A stretch of DNA of 64,000 nucleotides from positions 186,001 through 250,000 of the forward strand of contig NZ_BMCU01000006.1 of the NCBI RefSeq assembly GCF_014635345.1, in the 5' to 3' direction. Positions within the stretch are counted from its first letter, which is position 1. Each line of letters starts with the position of its first letter. Of this stretch, positions 1 through 7,942 are shown piece after piece. The position numbers and the translations under genes are program-made. Source of the DNA: Rhodococcoides trifolii. Lineage in GTDB: Bacteria > Actinomycetota > Actinomycetes > Mycobacteriales > Mycobacteriaceae. The notes beneath the pieces were generated by a model, which saw only the letters and a list, made by a program, of their open reading frames with translations, made no database searches and was not told the origin of the DNA.

Positions 1-843
1 GACGGCATCGAGAATCCGTATCCTGACCATCCGGCTTTCAGTCCGTCGGGCTTGATCCAGGACGGGCGAACCAACGGGGTCGCGATGACGACGCAGGACT
101 TGCAGGACACCAAGAACGCATACGTGGACAGTGCCCTCGTGGCACAGAGCCTCGGCGCGCACGGAATCGAATTGCATTGCGCGCACGGCTACCTTTTGGA
201 TCTGTTCTTGTGGCACGAGACCAATGTTCGTACAGACGAATACGGTGGTGGGACCCTCGCCGAGCGAGCGGCGTACCCGGCGGAGATCATCGAGGCGATT
301 CGCGCGGCGACCGGCCCGGATTTCATCATCTCCGTCCGATTCTCGCAGTGGAAGGAGGTGGACTACGGTGCTCGAATTGCGCAGACCCCGGACGATCTCG
401 GCCCGTTCCTGGAGCGGATGGAAGGCGCCGGAGCGAACGTCTTTCACGTATCGGCGCGACGCTTCGAAGCACCAGGGTGGCCCGACTTGGACCAGCGGAG
501 GAGTGTGGCGGCGTGGGCCAAGAGCATGACCGACCTGCCGGTTATCACCATCGGCAGCGTGGGGCTCTCGACCGACTTGGCAAGCGATGTCTTCGACAAC
601 AAGGATCCACTTCTTCAGGTCGAGGAAGATATCTTGCGAGTGCGGGCCGGCCTCGACGCGGGGGACTTCGACATGATCGGCGTCGGTCGCGCGCAAATCT
701 CGAACCCGGACTTCGTCGATCGGGTACGCCGAGGTGACTTCGGTGGAATGCGCGACTTTCGGAAGTACCGTGACCTTGCCGAGGCGTACGAAAGCTACTC
801 ACACGAGGGGCAACTAGTCGATCAATCGCGAAAAATCGACTAG
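1..843 (+). CDS. Old Yellow Enzyme family NADH:flavin oxidoreductase, 5' end outside window
   Basis: The frame is open from the first base to the TAG at 841-843, so this is the C-terminal ~280 residues of a larger protein. It carries the OYE signature: a substrate-binding H-x-x-H in a stretch reading ELHCAHGYLLDLFL, followed by N-V-R-T-D-E-Y-G-G, and a late FMN-phosphate region with GVGRAQISNPD. The family uses FMN to reduce activated C=C bonds (2,4-dienoyl-CoA, enones). It is followed by regulator genes, so it is probably the last gene of a rightward operon that begins upstream. The first H of the usual HGAHGY motif is kept but the next residue is Cys rather than Gly. The substrate is not predictable. 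Confidence 0.85.
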   Translation, partial: DGIENPYPDHPAFSPSGLIQDGRTNGVAMTTQDLQDTKNAYVDSALVAQSLGAHGIELHCAHGYLLDLFLWHETNVRTDEYGGGTLAERAAYPAEIIEAIRAATGPDFIISVRFSQWKEVDYGARIAQTPDDLGPFLERMEGAGANVFHVSARRFEAPGWPDLDQRRSVAAWAKSMTDLPVITIGSVGLSTDLASDVFDNKDPLLQVEEDILRVRAGLDAGDFDMIGVGRAQISNPDFVDRVRRGDFGGMRDFRKYRDLAEAYESYSHEGQLVDQSRKID

Positions 844-850
844 ACCGTCG

Positions 851-867
851 GTCCCTGGCGCCGGGAA
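851..867. promoter_or_regulatory. GTCCC-N7-GGGAA imperfect palindrome
   Basis: This matches the two better palindromes at 3716 and 3776 (GTCCC-N7-GGGAC) at 9 of 10 defined bases. It lies just after the OYE stop and ahead of the HxlR-type regulator. It could be an outlying copy of the same operator or a chance match. Confidence 0.25.
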
Positions 868-1023
868 CTGCACGAGTTGAACGGAAACTGGTCACGACGG
901 CGCTGCCGCCGAGATAGCGTGCCCCGCGAGTGCTGTTCGTGGAACAGGAATCGATTGAGGGAAGTGGGTTGCTTCGTGGAGGCTGAGGGCGCTTCCGACA
1001 GTACGTCTGCAGTGAATCTCATC

Positions 1024-1479
1024 ATGGACGACATCACCCATATTCTTCGCGGAGTCGACTCTGCGGGGGACTCGGACGAGTTGTTCAGACACTTGGCCTC
1101 TCTGTTGACCGAGTTCGACCGGGACCGTTCCGCCCCAGTAGTCGGGGTGGTCGGACACGTTGGAAACTATTGGCGCAATTGGGTTCTCGTCATCTCTCGT
1201 GCCGGCCCGCTGCGTCCGTCCGCAATGCGGCGTCTGCTCGACACGCTGGATCCCACGCACCCGGTGTCACAGAAGATGCTGACCCACAACCTGCGCTTGC
1301 TCGAACGCGACGGCATGCTCACGCGTACCGTCGTCGCTGACGTTCGTAGGCACGTCGAATACGCTCTGACACCGTTGGGTCGAGAACTCTCCGACCTGAT
1401 CATGGCGCTCGTCGACTGGGGTTTCCGCCATTCGGACGACATCAGGCGGGCTCGTCAAGCCTTCGATGTTCACTACTGA
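1024..1479 (+). CDS. HxlR-family winged-helix transcriptional regulator
   Basis: The product has 151 residues from the ATG at 1024. The frame stays open further upstream with GTG options, but this start gives the usual family length. The C-terminal ~100 residues fit HxlR: a W-x-x-x-V-I-S-R-A-G-P-L-R helix, the recognition stretch ending VSQKMLTHNLRLLERDGML, then the wing with RRHVEYALTPLGREL and a Trp-Gly close to the end. Such proteins bind as dimers and often respond to aldehydes, quinones or phenolics. The N-terminal ~45 residues are an extension without a recognised domain. It is followed in the same direction by an IclR-type regulator. Its targets are unknown; the adjacent OYE gene is the natural guess. 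Confidence 0.75.
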   Translation: MDDITHILRGVDSAGDSDELFRHLASLLTEFDRDRSAPVVGVVGHVGNYWRNWVLVISRAGPLRPSAMRRLLDTLDPTHPVSQKMLTHNLRLLERDGMLTRTVVADVRRHVEYALTPLGRELSDLIMALVDWGFRHSDDIRRARQAFDVHY

Positions 1480-1625
1480 TGTGGACCTCGACGTCGGTCG
1501 CCAATCAGTGTCCGTTCGGATGCGCACCGACCTCGCTTACCATTCTGTCGGGTCGCCCATATCCAACGGCAACGATGTCAGTCGAGCATCATCGGGTCCG
1601 TCCACCGCAGAGGAGTGGTTAGTCG

Positions 1626-2357
1626 ATGGCCGACATCGGTCGCACCACCTTGATTCTCGATGCGATTGCCGAGAGTCGCGGTTCGTTGTCTCTCAGCGAG
1701 CTTGCGGCTCGTACCGGGCTGCCGAGATCGACGGTCCATCGCATCGCTCAATCGCTCGAACGCGAGCTGTTCTTGGTCAGAGTTCCGCAACGGCACGGGT
1801 ACGCGCTGGGTCCGGGCCTGCTGAAGTTCGGAATGAACGCGCACCTGAGGTTGTTGTCCAGCAATCGAACTCAGCTAGCGCAGCTGGCCCGCACGATGAA
1901 CGAGAATGTCGAACTCGCCGTCTTCAGCGGACGTGAGGTGGTCGTGGTGGATCAACTTGCGTCGCCGGAGCGTTTGCGAGGCGTATCCAAGGTAGGCAAG
2001 AGCTTCTCTCTGCACGCGAGTTGCATCGGCATGGCACTGTTGGCGCATCTTCCCGATCGACAGGTTCTCGGCCTCGTCCAGCAGCCTCTGCGGCGTTTCA
2101 CCGAGAACACCGTGTGTGACACGACCACTCTGCTGGAACGGCTCGATCGAATCAGGCACTCTCACATCGCCGTGGACAACCAAGAGCACGATCTCGGAAT
2201 CAGCGCCATGGCAACAGGTTTCGTCGGTCCGACCGGGGCGCTGCAAGCCGTCAGTATCGTGATGCCTACCGCCCGTTTCGCGGACAAGCGGTCTGCGGCA
2301 CTCGAGGAGTTGCAGGTGATCAATCCTGCCGTCGACCGGTCGTCAGTCTCGTTCTAA
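1626..2357 (+). CDS. IclR-family transcriptional regulator
   Basis: The protein has 243 residues. The N-terminal helix-turn-helix (about residues 5-55) contains SLSELAARTGLPRSTVHRIA, followed by the wing GYALGPGLLKFG. The rest is the GAF-like effector domain, including a VVVDQL strand and the helix LHASCIGMALLA. IclR regulators commonly control aromatic-acid catabolism and sense pathway acids. The gene converges with the AAHS transporter and overlaps its 3' end by 4 bases. The paired palindromes at 3716 and 3776, between the transporter and the FAD hydroxylase, are its most likely targets (inference). Confidence 0.85.
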   Translation: MADIGRTTLILDAIAESRGSLSLSELAARTGLPRSTVHRIAQSLERELFLVRVPQRHGYALGPGLLKFGMNAHLRLLSSNRTQLAQLARTMNENVELAVFSGREVVVVDQLASPERLRGVSKVGKSFSLHASCIGMALLAHLPDRQVLGLVQQPLRRFTENTVCDTTTLLERLDRIRHSHIAVDNQEHDLGISAMATGFVGPTGALQAVSIVMPTARFADKRSAALEELQVINPAVDRSSVSF

Positions 2358-3643
2358 GGAGTTGCCGACACGCTGCGGTCGTCGGTCTGGGCGTCGTACG
2401 CATCGTCACCGCGCCGTCGGGCGGAGCGATCCGTCAGATACAGGCCGGCGACGGCGAGAAGGCAGAACAATGCGGCGGCGCCGAAGACCGAGAACATTCC
2501 GTGCGCTCCGCCCACCGCGATGGCACTTCCGCCGAGTACGGGTCCGAGAAATGCACCGACAAACGACGTGCTGTTCGACCATCCGAGGGCCGTGGCACGT
2601 ACCGGAAGCGGGAAATGGTCGGCGGTGGTCGTGTGCACCAAGTTCATGGTGGAATGTCCGCCGATTCCCATCATCGCCACACACACGACGGTGGTACCGA
2701 CACTCAGCGGAAGCGCGAGCATGCCGAGCAGACCGAGAAGTGTGCAGGACGCGGTGGCGACCGACACCAGGGCCGAGCCTCGCTTGTCGGCCAGCCATGC
2801 GGTGAGGAACGAGCCGAGGACTGCTGCGCCGGTGAGGGTGAAGGCGAAGAGCAGTGCGGCGCGAAGCGAGTAACCGAGGTCGAGCATGCCTCGAGTCAGC
2901 CATACGTTGAGGCCCTGCCACGCAACCATGTTCATGATTGCGCAAGCTGCGATGACGATCGTGGCCACAAGACCTCGCCCGACGAACAACATCCGCAATT
3001 TCTGCTTCGTCGACCACAGCCGGCCCGCGATCTCCTGCGGGGTGTCGGACGAGATCGTTATCGACGCCACGGCGACCATGATGGCGAGAGCGGCCCCTGC
3101 TCCGACGAAGAACATCGGGCGCCAACCGAACGCAGGGAGGATCGGAATGGCAAGGAGTGCCGCGACGACGCCGCCGAGCGGAATGCCGGCCATGGTGATG
3201 GTGACGACCAATGAGGCACGCCGAGATGTGGAACTGTTCCGAGCGGCCGTCATGGCCGTAGTGAGCGCCCCACCCACTCCGAATCCCGTGACGAATCGCG
3301 CGATAGCCAGTATGGACGCACTCGGCGCGCAGCCCGTCAGTGCCGCTCCGAGCGCGAACACGGCAATTGCAGCCAGCAGCACGCGTTTTCGGCCGATTCG
3401 GTCCGCGCACCATGGAGCGATCACCGATCCTGATATCGCGCCGATATAGACGAGGCCGCCGACGAGTCCAGCCTGTTCGTCCGTCAAACCGAGAGTCTTG
3501 TCGTCGAGCAAGAGCGGGACGACCGAACCGTAGACGATGAGATTGAAGCCCTCGATGACGGTGACGAACATGCACAAGACGATGACTGCGGGGTTCGATC
3601 GAGTTTCTGTATCGATTTTTGGGCGGGGCGTCGTCTGGTTCAT
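2354..3643 (-). CDS. MFS transporter, aromatic acid:H+ symporter (AAHS) type
   Basis: The protein has 429 residues with about 12 hydrophobic segments. The start is the ATG at 3643, preceded by GGAG at 7-8 bases; an upstream ATG at 3796 would add a polar 51-residue tail running across the regulatory region. The loop 2-3 motif WCADRIGRKRVLLAA and a late TAWLADKRGS match the MFS and AAHS signatures, and the first membrane segment has EGFNLIVYG in place of the usual DGFD. AAHS proteins import benzoate-type acids by proton symport. It is divergent from the FAD hydroxylase at 3835, so it probably imports the substrate of that operon. Confidence 0.85.
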   Translation of the reverse strand: MNQTTPRPKIDTETRSNPAVIVLCMFVTVIEGFNLIVYGSVVPLLLDDKTLGLTDEQAGLVGGLVYIGAISGSVIAPWCADRIGRKRVLLAAIAVFALGAALTGCAPSASILAIARFVTGFGVGGALTTAMTAARNSSTSRRASLVVTITMAGIPLGGVVAALLAIPILPAFGWRPMFFVGAGAALAIMVAVASITISSDTPQEIAGRLWSTKQKLRMLFVGRGLVATIVIAACAIMNMVAWQGLNVWLTRGMLDLGYSLRAALLFAFTLTGAAVLGSFLTAWLADKRGSALVSVATASCTLLGLLGMLALPLSVGTTVVCVAMMGIGGHSTMNLVHTTTADHFPLPVRATALGWSNSTSFVGAFLGPVLGGSAIAVGGAHGMFSVFGAAALFCLLAVAGLYLTDRSARRRGDDAYDAQTDDRSVSATP

Positions 3644-3715
3644 CGCAATCTCCAAATGTTCGGTGTAGGCGTTCTCGGAATCATGGGTCTCGTTCGAGCG
3701 TCGGGTAAGACACTC

Positions 3716-3732
3716 GTCCCGAAAAACGGGAC
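3716..3732. promoter_or_regulatory. Perfect palindromic operator, copy 1
   Basis: GTCCCGAAAAACGGGAC is a perfect inverted repeat with 6-base arms and a 5-base A spacer. It sits in the divergent region between the AAHS transporter (start 3643) and the FAD hydroxylase (start 3835). A near-identical copy lies exactly 60 bases to the right. The likely binder is the adjacent IclR-type regulator (inference). Confidence 0.7.
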
Positions 3733-3775
3733 ACCGAATGTGGCGCTCACCACTATGGCGATCCGGCGGTTTGGT

Positions 3776-3792
3776 GTCCCGAAAACTGGGAC
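3776..3792. promoter_or_regulatory. Palindromic operator, copy 2
   Basis: GTCCCGAAAACTGGGAC shares the GTCCCGAAAA left half and GGGAC right half with the copy at 3716. It ends 42 bases before the hydroxylase start, where it could control that promoter, while copy 1 could control the divergent transporter. Confidence 0.7.
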
Positions 3793-3834
3793 GCATGGCG
3801 TGACTGGGGTGCGGACGACCGGCAGTCTCCAGGC

Positions 3835-5424
3835 ATGGACACTCGCGAATCGATCTCGAACCGCATCACCGCGGACGTTCTTGTGGTCGGGTTCGGTCCG
3901 GTAGGGAAGCTGCTCTCGATTCTGCTGGGCCGTAAGGGCCACACGGTCGTGGTCGTCGACAAGAACGAAGCTGCTTATCCTCTGCCGCGTGCAGTGACTC
4001 ATTGCTCGGACTTCGCTCGCATCTTGCAGTCGATCGGGCTGTCGCCGGACACGATTCCCGAGATCACCGTTCCGTACGACGACATGTACTCCTGGCGTAA
4101 CGGTGACGGCGATACCCTGGTCGAGGTCGACTGGAGCGGCACCGGTGAATCTGGTTGGTACAACACCTATTTCTTTCACCAGCCCGCCCTCGAAGATGCT
4201 CTCGACTCGATCGTCGCGTCCCTCGACACCGTGCAGGTGATGCGCGGATGGGAAGCGGTGTCGTCGACGCAGACGCGCAGGGACGTCACTGTGGGTCTCG
4301 AGTCGTCGAGCGGCCCGGGCGAGGTGACAGTGATAGCCGACTGGGTCGTCGGCGCCGATGGAGCCAACAGTACGATCCGCTCGCTGACCGGAATCGAGTG
4401 GCACGACGACGGGTACTTCTTCGATTGGTTGGTCGTCGACGTCGTACTGCACGAGAACATGCACTTCCCGCACATTGCGTCTCAGAATTGCGACGTGCGC
4501 CGACCGTCAACCATGGTCCCGGGCGGTCCCGGTCGCAGACGCTGGGAGTTCATGCGCCTGCCGACTGAGACCAAGGACGAGCTCAACGCTACGGACAAAG
4601 CGTGGGAATTGCTCCAGCCCTACGGAATCAGCAAGGAGAACGCCGACCTGGAGCGACACTCGGTGTACACGTTCCAATCGAGTTGGGCGCAGGAGTGGCG
4701 CCGAGGCCGCGTGTTCCTTGCCGGCGACGCAGCACATCTGATGCCGCCCTTCGCCGGGCAGGGCCTGGGTGCGGGTGTCCGCGACGCCATGAATCTGTCG
4801 TGGAAGCTCGACGCGGTCCTGCGCGGCGTCACGGACGATCGCCTACTCGACACCTACGGCACCGAACGCCTGCATCATGCAGTCGCTTTCGTGAAGTTCT
4901 CCACCTCGCTGGGTGAAGTCATCTGCATCACCGACCACGACGAGGCCGCGCGGCGGGACAGACGAATGATCGACGAGTGGAAGGAGGGTAAGGCACCGCC
5001 GACTCCTCCTCGTCCAGGGCTGGGAAAGGGTGTTCACACCGGCGAGGCCGGCGGCTCGTTGTCTCGTCAGGGGAACGTGAGGGTCGGCGGGAAAGTGGCG
5101 AGGTTCGACGATGCATTCGGAGGGGCGGGGGCCGTGATCACCCGCTCGCCGTCGGCATTTCAAAGCATCGACGCGGGCGTTCGAGCAGCGCTGGACGATC
5201 TCGGGATCCGCATGGTTGATCTGTCGTCGACGGACGAGCGTGCCCACGCGGCCGAGGATGTCGACGGTACGTACGGCCGCTGGTTCGACGAGCTCGGTGT
5301 CGACACCGTTCTCGTCCGCCCCGATTTTCACCTGTACGGCGCGAGTTCCGGGCACGACACCGCCGATCTGATCGAGGGATTCCTGATTCGAGTGCGCTGT
5401 CACGGATCGGCGCTCACGTCGTGA
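3835..5424 (+). CDS. FAD-dependent aromatic hydroxylase (MhpA/PheA class A type)
   Basis: The protein has 529 residues. The Rossmann fingerprint VVGFGPVG is at residues 17-24, the D-G motif VVGADGANS at about 175, and the second FAD motif GDAAHLMPPFAGQG from residue 297. The length fits the group with a C-terminal thioredoxin-like domain, as in 3-(3-hydroxyphenyl)propionate hydroxylase. Such enzymes ortho-hydroxylate phenolic acids with NAD(P)H and O2 to give catechols or hydroquinones. It heads a rightward operon with a cupin, a FAH-fold hydrolase and a DUF3500 protein and is divergent from an aromatic acid importer. The exact substrate is unknown. Confidence 0.85.
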   Translation: MDTRESISNRITADVLVVGFGPVGKLLSILLGRKGHTVVVVDKNEAAYPLPRAVTHCSDFARILQSIGLSPDTIPEITVPYDDMYSWRNGDGDTLVEVDWSGTGESGWYNTYFFHQPALEDALDSIVASLDTVQVMRGWEAVSSTQTRRDVTVGLESSSGPGEVTVIADWVVGADGANSTIRSLTGIEWHDDGYFFDWLVVDVVLHENMHFPHIASQNCDVRRPSTMVPGGPGRRRWEFMRLPTETKDELNATDKAWELLQPYGISKENADLERHSVYTFQSSWAQEWRRGRVFLAGDAAHLMPPFAGQGLGAGVRDAMNLSWKLDAVLRGVTDDRLLDTYGTERLHHAVAFVKFSTSLGEVICITDHDEAARRDRRMIDEWKEGKAPPTPPRPGLGKGVHTGEAGGSLSRQGNVRVGGKVARFDDAFGGAGAVITRSPSAFQSIDAGVRAALDDLGIRMVDLSSTDERAHAAEDVDGTYGRWFDELGVDTVLVRPDFHLYGASSGHDTADLIEGFLIRVRCHGSALTS

Positions 5425-5464
5425 TCATGCGTCGCGCAGCCATCGCGGGACGAGAGGACACGTC

Positions 5465-5821
5465 ATGCACCTGACCCGCTTCGAAGATGCGGTGCCCTAC
5501 GCCCCTCCAGGTCATCACGGTGTCACCGCCGTCCGGTTGCAAGGGTTGGACGCCGGCGGCCCGGACGGGTGCGTCGTGTCCATCTCGACATATGCACCCG
5601 ATTCGTTCGTCGACCTGCTGCCGACCGCGTTCGAGACGATCTACGTCGTACTGGACGGTGAATTGGTGATCTACGCGCACGGGAAAGTTGCCACGCTACG
5701 ACGGGACGATTCGGTCCATCTCGACCGTGGCGAGGTCCGGTCCATACGGAACGTACAGAGCAGCAGTGCGACGTTGCTGGTCGTACTGCTCAGCGCTAAG
5801 CCCGCCGGAGGCGTGAATTGA
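5465..5821 (+). CDS. Small single-domain cupin protein
   Basis: This 118-residue protein folds as one cupin barrel: ETIYVVLDGELVIYA and HLDRGEVRSIRNVQSSSATLLVVL correspond to the two cupin motifs. The usual metal-binding His residues of motif 1 are mostly absent (T-I-Y in place of H-x-H), so metal binding is doubtful. It lies 40 bases after the FAD hydroxylase and 46 bases before the FAH-fold hydrolase, which puts it in the same operon. It could be an isomerase, decarboxylase-like or ligand-binding protein of the pathway; no specific function is assigned. Confidence 0.7.
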   Translation: MHLTRFEDAVPYAPPGHHGVTAVRLQGLDAGGPDGCVVSISTYAPDSFVDLLPTAFETIYVVLDGELVIYAHGKVATLRRDDSVHLDRGEVRSIRNVQSSSATLLVVLLSAKPAGGVN

Positions 5822-5867
5822 TTGCTGTGACAAACGGAACGGTCTACACGGAAGCGGAGCAAGCGTC

Positions 5868-6719
5868 ATGAAACTAGTGGGCTTTACAGTGCCGGGGGAG
5901 AACGCCGTCCTCGTCGGCCGACTCGACGGCGACCACATTGCGCCCATCACGGACGTCAAGGCGTTCTGGGACGACCCGCTTCCGTGGGTGGCGAACGCTC
6001 GCAACGAGACCGATAGCCGTCGACACGTCGGCACGGTGGAACTGGTTCCCCCCGTCCCTGAATCGGCCCGTGTCATCTGCATCGGTTTGAACTACCGCGC
6101 CCATGCCGCCGAGGGGTCGTTCACGGTGCCGGACTACCCCACGCTGTTCGGGCGGTGGACCTCGTCACTTACCGCCGGTGGACAGTCCGCTCCGGTGCCT
6201 GCAGGTGAAGCCGGTCTGGATTGGGAAGGTGAGGTGGCCGCGTATGTCGGTGCTTCGTTGTGCGATGTCGATGCCGACACCGCTCGTGAGGCGGTGCTGG
6301 GGTACTCCACGTTCAACGATCTGACTGCGCGCAAAGCTCAGAAGCTCACCGCGCAGTGGACTTTGGGGAAGAACGGCGACCGCAGCGGACCGATGGGCCC
6401 ACTGGTCACGTCGGACGAAGTCGGCGATCTTCGCGACGGACTCAGGGTGCTCACGCGGGTGAACGGCACGGTCGTGCAGGACGGCAACACGCGGGACCAC
6501 ATCTTCGAATTGGGTGAGGTACTGGCCTTGATCAGCCGCACCTTCACCCTCAATCCCGGGGACGTGATCGCGACGGGCACACCCGAGGGCGTCGGTTACG
6601 TCAGAAACCCGCCGTGGCTGCTGAACGCAGGTGACGTGGTCGAGGTCGAGGTCGATCGCCTGGGAACACTCGTGACTCCCATCGTCGACTCGTCGGGACG
6701 ATCGACGCCGTCCGCATGA
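5868..6719 (+). CDS. Fumarylacetoacetate hydrolase (FAH) family protein
   Basis: The protein has 283 residues. The conserved FAH core starts with ICIGLNYRAHA near residue 68; the acidic metal ligands lie in LDWEGEVAAYVG, then STFNDLTARKAQ and the late ATGTPEGVGY. The family cleaves C-C bonds of acylpyruvates or oxaloacetate, or hydrates or decarboxylates 2-oxo acids after ring cleavage. It comes third in the operon after the hydroxylase and cupin, so it likely processes the ring-fission product. It is one of five FAH-fold genes in the window and the most HpaG/acylpyruvase-like of them. Confidence 0.85.
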   Translation: MKLVGFTVPGENAVLVGRLDGDHIAPITDVKAFWDDPLPWVANARNETDSRRHVGTVELVPPVPESARVICIGLNYRAHAAEGSFTVPDYPTLFGRWTSSLTAGGQSAPVPAGEAGLDWEGEVAAYVGASLCDVDADTAREAVLGYSTFNDLTARKAQKLTAQWTLGKNGDRSGPMGPLVTSDEVGDLRDGLRVLTRVNGTVVQDGNTRDHIFELGEVLALISRTFTLNPGDVIATGTPEGVGYVRNPPWLLNAGDVVEVEVDRLGTLVTPIVDSSGRSTPSA

Positions 6720-6796
6720 TCGGCTCCCGGGATGCGCGGACGAAACTCTCCGATTCTGTCGGACTCGGTGAACACAAGATCGAAGGGACAAATGCA

Positions 6797-7912
6797 GTGG
6801 CCGACATGTACGAAGCGACGGAGACGGCAACCAAGCTGTTGGTGACCGCTATGGGATTGATCGATACATTCGACTCTCAGCAGCGGTCTCTAGCCGTCAT
6901 CGACGCCTTCGACGACCCACGACGACTCGATTGGGACATCATTCCGAGACCCGACCGTACCGGCCTTTCGATGCACCACCTCGATCGGCACCAGAAGGTC
7001 TTGATGTGGGATCTGATCAGACTGGCAGTTCCGTTGCGCACCTTCACCAAGGTTCTGGCAATCCCGCAAATGGAGCACGTCCTTCGGGACTACGAATACG
7101 GGTTCCTCGGTCCGGCATTGGCTTCCTGGCGTAGTTCGGAATCGTATTTTCTGACCTTTTTCGGTCGCCCGGGTTTCGAGGACACGTGGACGCTCCGGTT
7201 CCTCGGGCACCACGTGTGCGTGAACCTCACGATTATCGACCAGCGGTGGATCTCTGCCACGCCTGTGGCGCTCGGGCAACAACCGACCGAGTACGACGGT
7301 GTCCTCAAACCGCTTTTCGAGGACGAAGAGACGGCCTTCGAGCTGTTGGCCTCGATGAGCGCAGACCAACTCGAATCAGCCGTGGTCCATGATGTGGCAC
7401 CCGCGGACTTCGTGACTCGTCAGGTGCCGCGGATCGGTGCCCGTGAGATCCCTGATCACTACGACCTCGGAATGCCTGATTACGTCATCACCGATTCCGA
7501 CCGGCACGCACTCGAATTCGTCCGCGACCGACCCTCGGGCATCTCCGGTGGCGCACTCGACGACGGTCAGCAGCACTTGTTGTGGAAGATCGTCGACTGC
7601 TATCTGGAGCGGCTTCCTGCCGAAGCCGGTGAGCGGCACCGCGCTGCACTGCGCGCGTCCGGTATCGACTCTCTGTATTTCATGTGGGCGGGCGCCCGAA
7701 AGCGGGGCGCTCCGCACTACTTTCGCGTCCACACCCCTCTTCACCTCATCGAGGCGGTGAACTCGGTCGGGCAAGGGAATCACCTTCACACGGTTCTCCG
7801 AGATTTCGACAACGACTTCGGTCGACGGACAATCGCGGAGGTAGCGGGTAAAGACGGACGATGGGGGAGAGGGCATTTGAGCTCGAGATATACCTCCAGC
7901 GACGAGCTGTAG
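6797..7912 (+). CDS. DUF3500 family protein
   Basis: The recognisable part is a long soluble protein of about 371 residues ending at 7912. I chose the GTG at 6797 because GAAGGGA lies 8 bases ahead; an ATG at 6716 overlapping the upstream stop (ATGA) would add 27 residues. The C-terminal signature HYFRVHTPLHLIEAVNS followed by GNHLHTVLRDFDNDFG is typical of DUF3500, whose members are often secreted or catabolic but uncharacterised; no signal peptide is seen here. The conserved His and Asp residues suggest a metal or hydrolytic site (inference). It ends the operon of hydroxylase, cupin and FAH-fold hydrolase and converges on the MFS gene. Confidence 0.7.
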   Translation: MADMYEATETATKLLVTAMGLIDTFDSQQRSLAVIDAFDDPRRLDWDIIPRPDRTGLSMHHLDRHQKVLMWDLIRLAVPLRTFTKVLAIPQMEHVLRDYEYGFLGPALASWRSSESYFLTFFGRPGFEDTWTLRFLGHHVCVNLTIIDQRWISATPVALGQQPTEYDGVLKPLFEDEETAFELLASMSADQLESAVVHDVAPADFVTRQVPRIGAREIPDHYDLGMPDYVITDSDRHALEFVRDRPSGISGGALDDGQQHLLWKIVDCYLERLPAEAGERHRAALRASGIDSLYFMWAGARKRGAPHYFRVHTPLHLIEAVNSVGQGNHLHTVLRDFDNDFGRRTIAEVAGKDGRWGRGHLSSRYTSSDEL

Positions 7913-7942
7913 CTGTTCGGCCTCGGCGACGCCGTTCGTGAA

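Noticed and set aside
1466-1936. 156-codon frame overlapping the HxlR end and the IclR start
   Set aside because: It runs in another frame through the IclR helix-turn-helix, which is unambiguous.
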